Positions 33,268-43,931 are shown, counted from the first letter of the stretch. The stretch is DNA of 64,000 nucleotides from Fibrobacter sp. UWH4 (GCF_900142475.1 NZ_FRAY01000002.1:552715-616714), one strand, 5' to 3'. Made by a program: numbers and translations. Notes: generated by a model from the letters alone, not told the origin.

Positions 33268-34563
33268 CTACGATTTCATTTCCATGATGCAATTATAGAT
33301 ATTGTCGAAGAGCTTGGGAAGCTTTTCGGTCGGCACGGCAGAGAATGCGAGGCGGATCAGGCCAGAAAGCATGATGGTGCCCGTGCTGTAATCCTTGATG
33401 AGCTTTTCGCGGAGTTGTTCTGCATCGACGCCCTTCGGCTTGATGCACATAAAGTAACCGCTGTTGCACGGCATCGGGTCGAAAGCTTCCTTGTATTCCG
33501 GATGGGCGGCGAGGACTTCCTTGATGATGTCGTAGCGCTTCTTGAGGGTCGCGTACTTTTCGGCCTTCTGCAGGGCGTATTCCGGGCTCTGGTAAGCGGC
33601 AAGCAAAATCCTCTGGCTGATGGAAGGGCCATTCGAGATGTTACCGCGGACGGTGCCGGCGGCCTTGTCTTCCATGGCCTTGAGTTGGGCTTCGGTTGCA
33701 CCCTTGAAACCAAAGCTCATGAAGCCCACGCGGAAGCCCCATACGTAGTCTTCCTTGGTCGGGCCGTCGAGCTTGACGGCGAGGAGGTTTTCGTGAGCGT
33801 CCACGAGTTTGACGAACAGGGATTCCTTGGTCACGCCTTCTTCGTACACCAGTCCGAAGTAGGCATCGTCGAGGAGGGCCACCACTTTGTTGCCCTTGGC
33901 GGCACATTCGGTGAGGATCTTGGCGATTTCAACGGCTTCGGTTTCGGTAGCGGTGTAGCCGGTCGGGTTGTTCGGGAAGTTCAGGAGCACGACCTTCTTG
34001 TCGCCCTTGCTGTTTTCCAAAGCGGCCTTCAAGGCTTCGGTATCGAAACCGCCGTTCTTGAAGGTGTTGAAGGTCTTGATCTTGGCGCCGCGGGCGTTTT
34101 CGAACACGAGCTCGTAGTTGTCCCAGTACAGGTCCGGGATAATCACTTCGTCACCGGCGTCGAGGAACAGGTAGCCGGCGCAGCTGATGGCGTGGGTGAG
34201 GGCGCAGGTCACGACCGGCGTGCTGAAGTTCTTGTTTGCAAGCGTCGGGTTCTTGATGATGACCTGCTTCTTCCATTCCTTGCGGAGGTCCGGGTTACCG
34301 AAGCTCGGGGCATACAGGAAGGACTGTTTGGGCAGATTCAGGGACTTGAGAACGCAATCCAGCACGAGCGGAGAGCCGTCGTCTTCGAGGGCGGTGCCAA
34401 TCGTAGCGTTGATCTCGGAGCCCTTGGCTTCGGCGCCCTGGCCGAGGATTCCCTTGCGGGGGAAGAAAATCGCCTTGCCCTGTTCAGAGAGCATGTCGAG
34501 AACTTTGCAGCCGTTTGCAGAAAGTTCTGCATTCAGAGCCTGTGCTAAAGGATTGTAGTTCAT
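33268..34563 (-). CDS. class I/II PLP-dependent aminotransferase
   Basis: 431 residues. Fold-type I aminotransferase with conserved blocks: TCALTHAISCAGYLFLDAGDEVIIPD, LNFPNNPTGYT (Asn binding the PLP ring region), LLDDAYFGL, and KLDGPTKEDYVWGFRVGF where the Lys should form the PLP Schiff base. C-terminal MPCNSGYFM and GLIRLAFS with the carboxylate-binding Arg. It matches the large uncharacterised aspartate-aminotransferase-like group in FCB bacteria; substrate not assigned. AAAGGA precedes ATG and a TATCTTTGG box lies at 34593-34601. Confidence 0.88.
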   Translation of the reverse strand: MNYNPLAQALNAELSANGCKVLDMLSEQGKAIFFPRKGILGQGAEAKGSEINATIGTALEDDGSPLVLDCVLKSLNLPKQSFLYAPSFGNPDLRKEWKKQVIIKNPTLANKNFSTPVVTCALTHAISCAGYLFLDAGDEVIIPDLYWDNYELVFENARGAKIKTFNTFKNGGFDTEALKAALENSKGDKKVVLLNFPNNPTGYTATETEAVEIAKILTECAAKGNKVVALLDDAYFGLVYEEGVTKESLFVKLVDAHENLLAVKLDGPTKEDYVWGFRVGFMSFGFKGATEAQLKAMEDKAAGTVRGNISNGPSISQRILLAAYQSPEYALQKAEKYATLKKRYDIIKEVLAAHPEYKEAFDPMPCNSGYFMCIKPKGVDAEQLREKLIKDYSTGTIMLSGLIRLAFSAVPTEKLPKLFDNIYNCIMEMKS

Positions 34564-34592
34564 GGTTTGTGTCCTTTGAAAATTTTACGAGG

Positions 34593-34601
34593 CCAAAGAT
34601 A
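34593..34601 (-). promoter_or_regulatory. -10-like box TATCTTTGG for the aminotransferase gene
   Basis: Read on the minus strand from 34601 to 34593, 30 nt before ATG. The same 9-mer lies before the helicase gene (37250-37242). Confidence 0.45.
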
Positions 34602-34636
34602 GAAAAAATCACCTATTTTTTCTAATTGCAAATTGC

Positions 34637-37237
34637 TTACACTTCGCCGATACGGGTCATTTTAAGGAGCGGCATGCCCGCGTCGCGGCATTCGGCAAGA
34701 TTCACATCGAAATCGATGCTCCAGTCGTTAAAGTCTTCTTCGTCTTGCAGCATCTGCTGCACGTGCATGATATCACCTTCGTAGGTGATAATCGTATGGT
34801 GCAACGAGCGGCCTTCGACATCGAGACGGAACTTGTGGTGTTCTGCGGTATAGGCGGCCATGATTTCCATGAGGCCGTTTTCGGTCCAAGGCTTTCCGTC
34901 GCCGTCCTCGAGCATCTGCCCTTCGGCGAGGTCATCGGCGAGCATGTCGAGCACATCGCCATAGGCCTGCTTCTGCAAAGCGGACATAAGCTGGAAGATG
35001 CGCTGGCGTACCATGACGATAAAGCGTTTCTTGTCGTAGGTGATGTCGGCGGCCACCTTGTCGGCCCCGAAGGCGGTCTCGAGTTCCGTGGCGCCTGCGG
35101 CTTCCATGCGCTTCTGGTAGTCTTCGGGGTGCGCCATCTTTTCCCATTCTTCGAGCAGGCTCGAGTCGGTGCGACGAATCATGTCGCCGAGGTAGTCCTG
35201 CATGTCGAGGAGCTCTTCGTTCTTGTAGCCGTCGGGAACCGTCTGGCTGAGCACCTTGTAAACGCCGTTGATATGCCGGAGTAGAATTGCTTCCATGCGC
35301 TGCAGGCCGTACTGCTTCACGTAGCCGCTAAAGGTGCTGAAATTTTCGAACATTTCGCGCACGATGCTCTTGGGTTCGATATTCACGTCGACCCAAGGGT
35401 GTTCTTCGGCAAAGGCGTTGAAGGTGTCGTAAATGAAATCGCGAAGCGGCTTGGGGTACTCAACTTTTTCGAGTTCTTCCATGCGCTGGTTGAATTCAAT
35501 GCCCTGCGCCTTGAGTTCGTCGAGGCGGGCGTTACGCGCCTTGTTCTGCTGAATGCGGAGGATTGCATCCGGATTTTCCACAATGCTTTCGCACAAAGTA
35601 ATGACATCGAGGGCGTATTCGGGGCTTTCGCGGTCCAGTTTCGGGAGCGTATCGACCAGGTACAGCGAAAGCGGCTGGTTCATGGAAAAGTCGTCTTGCA
35701 AGTCCATGTTGACGCGGAGTTTGCTGTAGCCGGGCGCAATCGGTGTCACAAATTCAATGATATTCTTCTTGACGAGGCTCTTGAAAAGCTGAAAAGCACG
35801 GTGTTGCAATTTCTTTTTGCTTGCGATACTTTCGTGGCAATCCTTGAGCAGGTTGCGCATGGCGGTGCAGCCGTCCGTAGGGCGGCTCAGAATGTTCAAA
35901 AGCATTCCGTGACTCACCTGGAAACTGGATGTTAGCGGTTCCGGCGAAGCTGCTATCAATCGCTTGTAGGTGCTTTCGTCAAAGGGAACGTAGCCGTGTT
36001 CGGGCGGTTTCTTTTTCTGGAATTTTTTGCCAGTCTGCTTGGTTTTGGCCTCGAGTTTCAGGTTCTCGATCACATGCTCGGGAGCCTGCGCCACTACGTA
36101 GCCGATGTCGTCGAACCCCTTGCGGCCTGCGCGGCCTGCAATCTGGTGGAAATCGCGGGCGGTCAGGATCGCCGTCTTGTCGCCGCTGTACTTGCAGAGT
36201 TGCGTGAAAAGCACCGTTCGAATGGGAACATTCACGCCGACGCCCAATGTGTCCGTGCCGCAAATGACTTTAAGCAGGCCCTTTTGCGCAAGTTTTTCGC
36301 AGAGAATGCGGTACTTGGGCAAAAGTCCCGCATGGTGCAGGCCGATGCCCTGCTTGAGCCAGCGCTTGACTTCGGGGCCGTAGGGGCTGCTGAATCGGAC
36401 TTCCTTGATGGCGTCGTTAATGGCTTGCTTTTCTTCTTTAGTGCAGAGGTCCAAGCTCATGAAATTCTGGGCGTTGGTCGCCGCGGCGGCCTGCGTAAAA
36501 TGCACCACATAGACGGGTGCCTTGCCGCCCGACACAAGCTTTTGCACCGTGTTCGAAATTTCGGTTTCGGAATAGCTGAAATCGAGTGGAACCGGACGCT
36601 GCGAAGACCTTACCGTCACCGACTCGCGGCCCGTATGCTTCGTCATGTCGCGTTCGAAAAATTCGGTGGCGCCGACGGTTGCGCTCATGAGCAAAAATCT
36701 TGCCTGCGGAAGCGTGAGTAACGGAACTTGCCAAGCGACGCCGCGTTCCTTGTCGGAATAGTAGTGGAACTCGTCCATGACCACGTCGGTAATGGTGAGC
36801 TTTTCGCCTTCGTTCAGCGCCATGTTGGAGAGAATTTCTGCGGTACAACAGAGTATCGGTGCATTGTGGTTTACGGTTGCATCACCTGTCGAAAGTCCTA
36901 CATTCTCGGCACCGAATTCCTTGCAGAGCGCCATCCATTTTTCGTTGACCAGCGCCTTGATGGGGCAGGTGTAGACGCTTCGGCGTCCATGGGCCAAGCT
37001 GTCGAAATGGAGGGCCAAGGCGACCATCGATTTGCCGGAGCCCGTGGGTGTGTTCAAGATGACGTTTTTGCCGTCCAAAAGCTCCAAAATGGCTTCTTCC
37101 TGGGCGGGGTAGAGTGTGGTGCCGCGGGATTCCGCCCATGCCATAAACGCATCCAACAGGGTCTCGGCGCCTTCGCCGGCGTTAAATGGGGTTTGGGGCA
37201 AGAAATCTTTTAGGCGTTTGGGGGCGTTTTCACTCAT
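34637..37237 (-). CDS. Ski2-like DEAD/DEAH-box helicase with DUF3516-type C-terminus
   Basis: 866 residues. RecA-like domains with motif I (TPTGSGKS), II (DEFHYY, a DExH variant), III (SAT), and VI ([12 protein letters not shown]), the last typical of Ski2/Mtr4-type helicases. The long C-terminal half (from about residue 440) fits the DUF3516 extension of bacterial relatives. It probably unwinds RNA or structured nucleic acids; which RNA is unknown. A TATCTTTGG box (37250-37242) ends only 4 nt before ATG 37237 and there is no ribosome site, suggesting a leaderless mRNA. Confidence 0.88.
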   Translation of the reverse strand: MSENAPKRLKDFLPQTPFNAGEGAETLLDAFMAWAESRGTTLYPAQEEAILELLDGKNVILNTPTGSGKSMVALALHFDSLAHGRRSVYTCPIKALVNEKWMALCKEFGAENVGLSTGDATVNHNAPILCCTAEILSNMALNEGEKLTITDVVMDEFHYYSDKERGVAWQVPLLTLPQARFLLMSATVGATEFFERDMTKHTGRESVTVRSSQRPVPLDFSYSETEISNTVQKLVSGGKAPVYVVHFTQAAAATNAQNFMSLDLCTKEEKQAINDAIKEVRFSSPYGPEVKRWLKQGIGLHHAGLLPKYRILCEKLAQKGLLKVICGTDTLGVGVNVPIRTVLFTQLCKYSGDKTAILTARDFHQIAGRAGRKGFDDIGYVVAQAPEHVIENLKLEAKTKQTGKKFQKKKPPEHGYVPFDESTYKRLIAASPEPLTSSFQVSHGMLLNILSRPTDGCTAMRNLLKDCHESIASKKKLQHRAFQLFKSLVKKNIIEFVTPIAPGYSKLRVNMDLQDDFSMNQPLSLYLVDTLPKLDRESPEYALDVITLCESIVENPDAILRIQQNKARNARLDELKAQGIEFNQRMEELEKVEYPKPLRDFIYDTFNAFAEEHPWVDVNIEPKSIVREMFENFSTFSGYVKQYGLQRMEAILLRHINGVYKVLSQTVPDGYKNEELLDMQDYLGDMIRRTDSSLLEEWEKMAHPEDYQKRMEAAGATELETAFGADKVAADITYDKKRFIVMVRQRIFQLMSALQKQAYGDVLDMLADDLAEGQMLEDGDGKPWTENGLMEIMAAYTAEHHKFRLDVEGRSLHHTIITYEGDIMHVQQMLQDEEDFNDWSIDFDVNLAECRDAGMPLLKMTRIGEV

Positions 37238-37241
37238 AAAG

Positions 37242-37250
37242 CCAAAGATA
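37242..37250 (-). promoter_or_regulatory. -10-like box TATCTTTGG directly before the helicase start
   Basis: The hexamer TATCTT (37250-37245) is 7 nt upstream of ATG 37237, so transcription would begin at or next to the start codon. Confidence 0.45.
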
Positions 37251-37317
37251 GCTTTTTTATATATAGTGCGTTTTTTCTAAATTATACAGACATCGTGTGT
37301 TAGAGGAAAAACGCTTT

Positions 37318-39414
37318 ATGGCTACGAAGAAAAAAGAAGATACCGATCTTGGAGAACTTTTAAAGGAACTGGCCAAAAACTGGCCCATTATGGTTCCTAT
37401 TATGCTACTCGCCGGCATCATCGGCGTATTTGTCGCGATGTGGGTGAGACCGGTTTATCAGGTGGATGCGCTTCTGCAAATCGAATCTAAAAATAGCAAG
37501 CCCTCGGGAATGATGGGTAGCCTCGGCGCTTTGTTTGCGACAAGTAGTCCCGCCGAAACTGAAATGGAACTAATCAAGAGCCGTCAGGTGATGGGCGCTG
37601 CCGTTGAAAAAATGCGCCTTGACCTAGTCGCAGATCCTCAAAGCAAACTGGACCGTCTCATGCACAAAGAAGGCCGCCTAGAGCTGAGCAACTTCAATGT
37701 GCCCTGGAACAACGTCCCTAAAGAAAAACGTAATCTGCCCTGGACCGTCGTCGCCAAGGATTCCCTAGGCAACTTTGAGCTCTTCGACCAAGACAAAAAA
37801 TTGGTCCTCACAGGAAGTGCTGGGCAAACCTATCATTTCACTTATGCCGGCGATACGGCCTCTTTCGGAATTTTCCGTGCCGAGGTTCGCCCCGGTCAAA
37901 CATTCTCCGTATACAAACTCAAGCGCCTCGACGCTATCGAAAAATTTCGTGGAGCGTTCAACGTTTCCGAAAAAGGCAAGAAAACAGGAATCCTTGAATT
38001 TTCGTACCAGGATATTTATCCGGACCGCGGTGTAGAAATTTTGAACGAGGTTGCATCTTCTTACTTGCGACAGAATGTCGAGGAACGCAATGCGGAGGCC
38101 CAAAAGACCCTGGAATTCCTCGAAAAACAGCTTCCCGATGTCAAGGCCCAGATGGATTCGTCCCTCATGAACTTGAACACCTACCGTAACCGCGTCGGTT
38201 CGGTAGACATCAATGCAGAAACACAGTTGGTGTTACAGCGTCGTATGAAGCTGCAACAGGATATTCTCGCCCTACAGCAGCGCAAGCAAGAAGCAATCCG
38301 TCTGTTCCATTCCGAGCATCCCACCGTAAAAACTCTGGAAGATCAAGAAGACGCTCTACGCCGTGAACTTGCGGGAACCTCCAGCGAAGTAAAGAAGCTT
38401 CCCGCCACCCAGCAGGAAGTGCTTAAGTTGCAGAACCAGGTGGAACTGACAAAGGTCATGTACACCACCATGCTCAACAACATCCAGCAGTTGCGTCTCG
38501 TTTCTGCCGGTGAGGTCGGCTCGGTTCGAATCATTGATTTCGCCGAACAGGTGACAGTCCCCACAAAGCCAAAGAAGAAAGTTATCCTGTGCGTTGCCCT
38601 GTTCCTCGGATTCCTGTTGGGCGCAACAATCGTCTCGATCAAGTCTAAGTTTAGCAGTGGCGTCAAGAGCGCGAATTTCATCGAGAAAGAAACAGGCTTC
38701 ACCGTTTATGCCAAGGTTCCCAAGGGCAATCCGAAGGGAACCAAGGGGACCCGTCCCCTGGCCGTGGTGGAACCAGACGACGTCGCAGTAGAATCGCTCC
38801 GAGCATTGCGTTCATCCCTTGAATTTTCAATGATGGACGAAGGAGGCTCCATTATCGGCGTAAGCGGCCTTATCCCCGGAGTGGGCAAGAGTTTTATCTC
38901 GGTAAACCTCGCCGCTCTGTTTGCCGGTCTCGGCAAGAAGGTGCTGCTCATTGACGCAGACCTGCGTAAGGGTCGTTTGCACAAGGAATTCGGCATCAAG
39001 CGCGGGGACGGACTTTCCCAGATACTCCTCCGCAAGGTGGAACCAGAAGACGTGATTTTCCCCACCGAAGTTGAGAACCTTTTTGTCATCCCGTGCGGCA
39101 ATGTTCCCGCCAACCCGGCGGAACTCCTGGGGTCCAAGCATTATTCCGAAATAATCAACAAATTCAAGCAGGAATACGACCTCGTAATCGTCGACACTCC
39201 GCCCATTATGCTCGTCACCGACGCCGCGCTCGCCTGCCATGTCGCCGACCAGATCGTGATGGTCATTGAATTCAATAAGCATTCAATCGAAGCCATCAAG
39301 GACGGTATGTCGCAGATTCTCAAGGGCAACCCGCAGGCCCACGCCTCGATTGTCATCAACAAGTACGAGCACAGCCGCACCGAAGGCTACGGCTACAAGT
39401 ACGGTAAGTACTAA
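37318..39414 (+). CDS. wzc: polysaccharide co-polymerase / bacterial tyrosine kinase (Wzc type)
   Basis: 698 residues from ATG 37318 (AGAGGA at 37302-37307; a GTG at 37297 is the alternative). Order: Wzz chain-length domain with two membrane helices (about residues 25-45 and 425-445), periplasmic coiled coils, then a BY-kinase domain with Walker A (GVGKS), A' (LLIDADLRKG) and B (LVIVDTPP). The tail EGYGYKYGKY is the Tyr cluster that is autophosphorylated. It controls length and export of a polysaccharide together with Wza and the Wzb phosphatase encoded downstream. Confidence 0.92.
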   Translation: MATKKKEDTDLGELLKELAKNWPIMVPIMLLAGIIGVFVAMWVRPVYQVDALLQIESKNSKPSGMMGSLGALFATSSPAETEMELIKSRQVMGAAVEKMRLDLVADPQSKLDRLMHKEGRLELSNFNVPWNNVPKEKRNLPWTVVAKDSLGNFELFDQDKKLVLTGSAGQTYHFTYAGDTASFGIFRAEVRPGQTFSVYKLKRLDAIEKFRGAFNVSEKGKKTGILEFSYQDIYPDRGVEILNEVASSYLRQNVEERNAEAQKTLEFLEKQLPDVKAQMDSSLMNLNTYRNRVGSVDINAETQLVLQRRMKLQQDILALQQRKQEAIRLFHSEHPTVKTLEDQEDALRRELAGTSSEVKKLPATQQEVLKLQNQVELTKVMYTTMLNNIQQLRLVSAGEVGSVRIIDFAEQVTVPTKPKKKVILCVALFLGFLLGATIVSIKSKFSSGVKSANFIEKETGFTVYAKVPKGNPKGTKGTRPLAVVEPDDVAVESLRALRSSLEFSMMDEGGSIIGVSGLIPGVGKSFISVNLAALFAGLGKKVLLIDADLRKGRLHKEFGIKRGDGLSQILLRKVEPEDVIFPTEVENLFVIPCGNVPANPAELLGSKHYSEIINKFKQEYDLVIVDTPPIMLVTDAALACHVADQIVMVIEFNKHSIEAIKDGMSQILKGNPQAHASIVINKYEHSRTEGYGYKYGKY

Positions 39415-39435
39415 TTAACCGACGAAGGAGTCAAT

Positions 39436-40323
39436 ATGAAAGGAATCGTTCTCGCCGGGGGCTCCGGAACAAGGCTTTATCCGCTGACCATGGTCACCAG
39501 TAAGCAGCTTTTGCCTGTTTACGATAAGCCCATGATCTACTACCCGTTGTCAACACTGATGCTCGCCGGCATTCGCGACATCCTGATTATCTCGACCCCG
39601 ACGGACTTGCCCAACTTTGAACGACTCCTGGGCGACGGTTCTACCATGGGACTGCACCTAAGCTATAAGGTACAGCCTAGCCCTGATGGCCTTGCGCAAG
39701 CCTTTATCCTCGGCGAAGAATTTATCGGAAACGACTGTTGTGCGATGGTCCTTGGCGACAACATCTTCTACGGCAACGGTTTCAGCCCGCTCCTCAAGGC
39801 GGCAGTCAAGAATGCCGAAGAAAAAGGTCGTGCAAGTGTCTTCGGCTACTACGTCGAAGACCCGGAACGCTTTGGCGTCGTAGAATTTGACGACAACGGA
39901 AAGGTGATTTCTGTCGAAGAAAAGCCGAAAGAACCGAAGAGTAATTACGCGATTACGGGCCTCTACTTCTACGACAACCGAGTTTCCAAATATGCAAAGG
40001 CTCAGAAGCCCAGCGCTCGTGGCGAGCTTGAAATTACAGACCTCAACCGTGTTTACCTGGAACAAGGGGAACTCGACGTAAAACTGCTCGGCCGTGGTTT
40101 CGCCTGGCTTGATACCGGCACCATGGACAGCCTCATCGAAGCAGGCGAATTCGTGAAGATGGTCGAAAACCGCCAAGGAATCCAGATTAGCGCAGTCGAG
40201 GAAATTGCCTATATCAATGGTTGGATTAGCAAGGAAAAGCTCCTTGAATCCGCAGCCAAGTACGGCAAATCCCCCTACGGTCAACATCTGCGCAAAGTTG
40301 CAGAAGGAAAGATTAAGTATTAG
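39436..40323 (+). CDS. rfbA: glucose-1-phosphate thymidylyltransferase
   Basis: 295 residues, normal for RmlA. The start [18 protein letters not shown] is the nucleotide-binding signature; [26 protein letters not shown] and [11 protein letters not shown] are family blocks. It makes dTDP-glucose from glucose-1-phosphate and dTTP. AAGGAG ribosome site, 21 nt after wzc, so co-transcribed with it. Confidence 0.95.
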   Translation: MKGIVLAGGSGTRLYPLTMVTSKQLLPVYDKPMIYYPLSTLMLAGIRDILIISTPTDLPNFERLLGDGSTMGLHLSYKVQPSPDGLAQAFILGEEFIGNDCCAMVLGDNIFYGNGFSPLLKAAVKNAEEKGRASVFGYYVEDPERFGVVEFDDNGKVISVEEKPKEPKSNYAITGLYFYDNRVSKYAKAQKPSARGELEITDLNRVYLEQGELDVKLLGRGFAWLDTGTMDSLIEAGEFVKMVENRQGIQISAVEEIAYINGWISKEKLLESAAKYGKSPYGQHLRKVAEGKIKY

Positions 40324-40394
40324 TAAGCAGTAAACAGGACGATCTTGGTTGAAAATCCTAATCACAAACCACCAACCACCAACCACTTTTCACT

Positions 40395-41531
40395 ATGAAA
40401 CGATCCATTGTCATCACCGGCGGTGCAGGCTTTATCGGAAGCCATGTCGTTCGACTCTTTGTCAATAAGTATCCTGAATACAAGATTATCAACCTCGATA
40501 AGCTTACCTATGCGGGCAACCTCGCGAACTTGAAGGACATCGAGAACAAGCCGAACTACAAGTTCGTGAAGATGGATATCTGCGACTTTGACGCGTTCTA
40601 CAAGCTCATGCAGGATGAGCATGTCGACGGTATCATCCACCTGGCAGCAGAAAGTCACGTGGACCGCTCCATCAAGGACCCGTTCACCTTCGCGAAGACC
40701 AACGTGATGGGAACTTTGAGCCTGTTGCAGGCCGCGAAACTTTACTGGGAATCCTTGCCCGAAAAGTACGAAGGCAAGCGTTTCTACCACATCTCTACCG
40801 ACGAAGTCTATGGCGCTCTCAAGATGAACCACCCGGAAGGCATCACGCCCCCGTTCACCACGACGGCTTCCAGCTCCGAACATCACCTGGCCTACGGCGA
40901 TGATTTCTTCTACGAGACCACAAAGTACACGCCGCATTCTCCGTATTCTGCATCCAAGGCGGGCTCCGACCACTTTGTGCGCGCGTTCCACGACACCTAC
41001 GGCATGCCGACGATTGTCACGAACTGCAGCAACAACTACGGTCCGTACCAGTTCCCCGAAAAGCTGATTCCGCTATTCATCAACAACATCCGCCACAAGA
41101 AGCCGCTCCCGGTTTACGGCAAGGGCGAGAACGTCCGCGACTGGCTCTTCGTGGAAGACCACGCCCGCGCCATCGACGTGATTTTCCATAACGGCAAAAT
41201 CGCCGAAACTTACAACATCGGCGGTTTCAATGAATGGAAGAACATCGACATCATCAAGGTCGTCATCAAGACTGTAGATAAGTTGCTCGGCCGCGCCGAA
41301 GGCGAGGACATGAACCTCATCACCTACGTGACGGACCGCCTGGGCCACGACGCCCGCTACGCCATTGACTCCACCAAGCTTCAGAAGGAGTTGGGCTGGG
41401 AACCGTCCCTGCAGTTCGAGGAAGGAATCGAGAAAACCGTGCGCTGGTACCTCGACAATCAGGAATGGCTGGACAACATCACCAGCGGCGACTACGAGAA
41501 GTATTACGAAAGTATGTACAAGGGAAAGTAG
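40395..41531 (+). CDS. rfbB: dTDP-glucose 4,6-dehydratase
   Basis: 378 residues. Extended SDR with GGAGFIGSHVV (NAD site), HLAAESHVDRS, STDEVYG (catalytic Ser/Thr and acid) and YSASKAGSDH (Tyr/Lys). NNYGPYQFPEKLIPLFI is typical of RmlB. It forms dTDP-4-keto-6-deoxyglucose from dTDP-glucose. A longer form than E. coli RmlB (361) because of an insertion around KMNHPEGITPPFTTTASSSE. Confidence 0.95.
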   Translation: MKRSIVITGGAGFIGSHVVRLFVNKYPEYKIINLDKLTYAGNLANLKDIENKPNYKFVKMDICDFDAFYKLMQDEHVDGIIHLAAESHVDRSIKDPFTFAKTNVMGTLSLLQAAKLYWESLPEKYEGKRFYHISTDEVYGALKMNHPEGITPPFTTTASSSEHHLAYGDDFFYETTKYTPHSPYSASKAGSDHFVRAFHDTYGMPTIVTNCSNNYGPYQFPEKLIPLFINNIRHKKPLPVYGKGENVRDWLFVEDHARAIDVIFHNGKIAETYNIGGFNEWKNIDIIKVVIKTVDKLLGRAEGEDMNLITYVTDRLGHDARYAIDSTKLQKELGWEPSLQFEEGIEKTVRWYLDNQEWLDNITSGDYEKYYESMYKGK

Positions 41532-41630
41532 AACTTAGAATTTAGAACTTAGAATTTAGAACTTAGAACTTAGATTTATTTGTTCGTCTAAGAGCGAAGC
41601 GGTCTAAGTTCTGCCAACTACCAACTAAAT
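41531..41630. repeat. intergenic repeat between rfbB and rfbC
   Basis: Near-tandem AACTTAGAATTTAG units (41535-41573), then GAGCGAAGCGGTCTAAGTTC (41592-41611), then a CCAACTACCAACTA run to rfbC, which has no ribosome site. These belong to the same families as other intergenic repeats here. Confidence 0.65.
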
Positions 41631-42194
41631 ATGTCCAAATTCAACTTTATCAAAACCTCCATCGAGGGCGTGACAATCATCGAGCCGACGGTCTATGGCG
41701 ACCATCGCGGCTATTTTATGGAAACCTACAACAAGGCTGAATTCGACGCAGCCGGCTTAAACATGGTTTTCGTACAAGATAACGAATCCAGAAGCAAAAA
41801 GGGCGTGCTTCGCGGGCTCCACTTCCAGAAAAAGAATCCGCAGGGTAAGCTCGTGCGCGTCATCGAAGGTGAAGTCTTTGACGTCGCTGTAGACCTGCGC
41901 AAGGGAAGTCCCACGTTCGGCAAGTGGGAAGGCGTCACGCTTTCTGCCGAAAACAAGAAGCAGTTCTACATTCCCGAAGGTTTTGCCCACGGTTTCGTGG
42001 TGCTCAGCGAAACAGCGACTTTCGTGTACAAGTGCACTCGTCTCTACGACCCGAAAGACGAAGGCGGCCTGATGTGGAACGACCCTGAAATCGGCATCGA
42101 GTGGCCGGTAGGCAACGGCTTCGAGCCGCTTCTCAGCGAAAAGGATACGAAGAACCCTGCTCTTAAGGATTTGAATTTTTCTTTCGAGCTTTAA
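41631..42194 (+). CDS. rfbC: dTDP-4-dehydrorhamnose 3,5-epimerase
   Basis: 187 residues. Cupin epimerase: GYFMETYNKAEFDAAGL, LRGLHFQKK with the catalytic His, GEVFDVAVDLRKGSPTFGKW, YIPEGFAHGFVVLSE and the Tyr of YKCTRLYDP. It epimerises dTDP-4-keto-6-deoxyglucose on the way to dTDP-rhamnose. The reductase gene rfbD is not in the window, so the pathway's last step is elsewhere or another sugar is made. A perfect terminator follows. Confidence 0.95.
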   Translation: MSKFNFIKTSIEGVTIIEPTVYGDHRGYFMETYNKAEFDAAGLNMVFVQDNESRSKKGVLRGLHFQKKNPQGKLVRVIEGEVFDVAVDLRKGSPTFGKWEGVTLSAENKKQFYIPEGFAHGFVVLSETATFVYKCTRLYDPKDEGGLMWNDPEIGIEWPVGNGFEPLLSEKDTKNPALKDLNFSFEL

Positions 42195-42214
42195 AGCCAA
42201 ATAAAAAAGGAACT

Positions 42215-42252
42215 AAGAAGAATTAAAAGTGATTTTAATTCTTCTTTTTTTT
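42215..42252 (+). terminator. intrinsic terminator after rfbC
   Basis: AAGAAGAATTAAAA (42215-42228) and TTTTAATTCTTCTT (42233-42246) make a perfect 14-bp stem with loop GTGA, followed by TTTTTT. It separates wzc-rfbABC from wzb-wza-manC. Confidence 0.92.
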
Positions 42253-42298
42253 GCTGTCATTTCCGTTAATTATTTATAACAATTACATGTCTTTTTTC

Positions 42299-42304
42299 TA
42301 TCTT
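42299..42304 (+). promoter_or_regulatory. -10-like box TATCTT before wzb
   Basis: TATCTT ends 8 nt before ATG 42313; no ribosome site lies between. It is the likely start of the wzb-wza-manC unit after the rfbC terminator. Confidence 0.45.
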
Positions 42305-42312
42305 AGCATCCA

Positions 42313-42759
42313 ATGAAACACATTCTAGTTGTATGCACAGGTAATATTTGTCGAAGCCCTACAGGCGAATACTGCCTCAAGAAAGAATTGGGCCCTGAAT
42401 TTGAAGTGATGAGTGCCGGCCTCGGGGCATTGGTTGACCATCCCGCACATGAACTCAGCCAAAAAATCGCGCTGGAGCATGGCATCGATATGAGCGCACA
42501 TCGAGCCCGTCAAATCAATCTGGACATCCTTAAGTGGGCCGATTTGATTCTCGTTATGGAAAATGGCCACAAGATGGAGCTCCTGCACCGCTATCCGTGG
42601 CTAGAAGGCAAAGTTTTCCGCTATGGTGAACCTCAGCGGGTCGACGTTCCCGACCCGTACCGCCGTCCCGAGAACGCCTTTGTTCTCGCATGGAACTTCA
42701 TCTCCAAGCTGACTCCTTATTGGGTTGAAAAAATCAAACAAAGTGAAGGCCAGGCATAG
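42313..42759 (+). CDS. wzb: low-molecular-weight protein-tyrosine phosphatase (Wzb type)
   Basis: 148 residues. The P-loop VCTGNICRSPTGE contains the nucleophile Cys and Arg (C-X5-R), and DVPDPYRRP carries the general-acid Asp. Family length normal. It should dephosphorylate the Tyr tail of the Wzc-like kinase at 37318-39414, cycling polysaccharide export on and off. Followed after 21 nt by wza. Confidence 0.92.
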   Translation: MKHILVVCTGNICRSPTGEYCLKKELGPEFEVMSAGLGALVDHPAHELSQKIALEHGIDMSAHRARQINLDILKWADLILVMENGHKMELLHRYPWLEGKVFRYGEPQRVDVPDPYRRPENAFVLAWNFISKLTPYWVEKIKQSEGQA

Positions 42760-42780
42760 CTGGCAGAAAAGGGTTGATTT

Positions 42781-43914
42781 ATGAAAAAAATGTTTTTAGG
42801 CCTTTGCTCCATGGCATCCGTCGTCTTGACCGGTTGCTTTGCCGGTCCACAGATGCAGATGTCCTTGCCGAGCGATTCTGCCGAATATAACGGCATGACG
42901 GTGCAAATTCACTCCATCGACCAAGGCGATCTTGGCAAGAGTGTCGTAACCGCCGATGGATCATCTGACCTTGGCGATTTGAAGGACCTGGTTGTCGATT
43001 CCCTTCCTGAACTGGAATACCGCATTGGACCTCTGGACATGGTTCAGGTGGTGGTGTGGGAACACCCGGAACTGACCTCTCCGATGGGTCAGTACCAGCC
43101 CGCAGGCCAGAAGGTGACTACCGACGGAAAGCTTTTCTATCCCTACGCCGGTGAACTCCAGGCGGCAGGCCTGACAGCCCAGGAACTCCGCGCCGAAATT
43201 ACGAAGCGTCTCTCCGACAAAATCTTGAACGACCCGCAGGTCGATGTCCGCGTTACCGGCTACAACAGCCGCAGGGCATTTGTGGCTGGCGCCGTGGAAC
43301 GTCCGGGTTTCGTTTCGTTCAACGAAAATCCGATGACACTCCCCGACATGATTGCAAGCGTCGGCGGATTCACCAAGGAAGCTGATCCGTCTGCAATGCA
43401 ACTTCGCCGTGGCGACAAGGTCTACAGCATCAACTACCTTGACGCCTTCAAGTCCAACCTGCCCCTTGAACGCATGATGGTTCAACCCAAGGACCAGCTC
43501 TTTGTTCCGGCACTGTCCGAAACGCAGAAGGAACAGAAGGTCTACGTGATGGGCGAAGTCGGCAGGTCTGGCATCGTGAATATCTACAGCGGCAAGTTGA
43601 CCCTCGCCGAAGCTCTCGCCTCCGCCGGCGGCTTGCAGGCTTTGAACGCCACGTCCCGCGGCATCTATGTGATCCGCAATTCTTCTGAAACCAAGATTGA
43701 CGTGTTCCAGCTGAACGCCAAGAACGCGATGGCACTTGCGATGGCCGACCGTTTCGAACTGAACGCCCGCGATATCGTGTACGTGGATGCTTCCGGTCTC
43801 GCCACCTGGAACCGCCTCATCAGCTTGATCCTCCCGTCCGTCCAGACGGTCTACTATGGTATGCTGGCTACGCATAACGCCTACATTGTCAAGGACGACA
43901 TAAAAGGCAAATAG
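42781..43914 (+). CDS. wza: outer-membrane polysaccharide export protein (Wza type)
   Basis: 377 residues. Lipoprotein signal MKKMFLGLCSMASVVLTGC. Poly_export domain around residues 75-155 (YRIGPLDMVQVVVWEHPELT, TDGKLFYPYAGELQAAGLT) and two SLBB domains (RAFVAGAVERPGFVSF; QKVYVMGEVGRSGIVNIY). A C-terminal amphipathic/hydrophobic segment (LISLILPSVQTVYYGMLA) is the expected outer-membrane helix. It forms the export pore that docks on Wzc. Confidence 0.93.
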   Translation: MKKMFLGLCSMASVVLTGCFAGPQMQMSLPSDSAEYNGMTVQIHSIDQGDLGKSVVTADGSSDLGDLKDLVVDSLPELEYRIGPLDMVQVVVWEHPELTSPMGQYQPAGQKVTTDGKLFYPYAGELQAAGLTAQELRAEITKRLSDKILNDPQVDVRVTGYNSRRAFVAGAVERPGFVSFNENPMTLPDMIASVGGFTKEADPSAMQLRRGDKVYSINYLDAFKSNLPLERMMVQPKDQLFVPALSETQKEQKVYVMGEVGRSGIVNIYSGKLTLAEALASAGGLQALNATSRGIYVIRNSSETKIDVFQLNAKNAMALAMADRFELNARDIVYVDASGLATWNRLISLILPSVQTVYYGMLATHNAYIVKDDIKGK

Positions 43915-43931
43915 TAAGGAACTAACCGAGT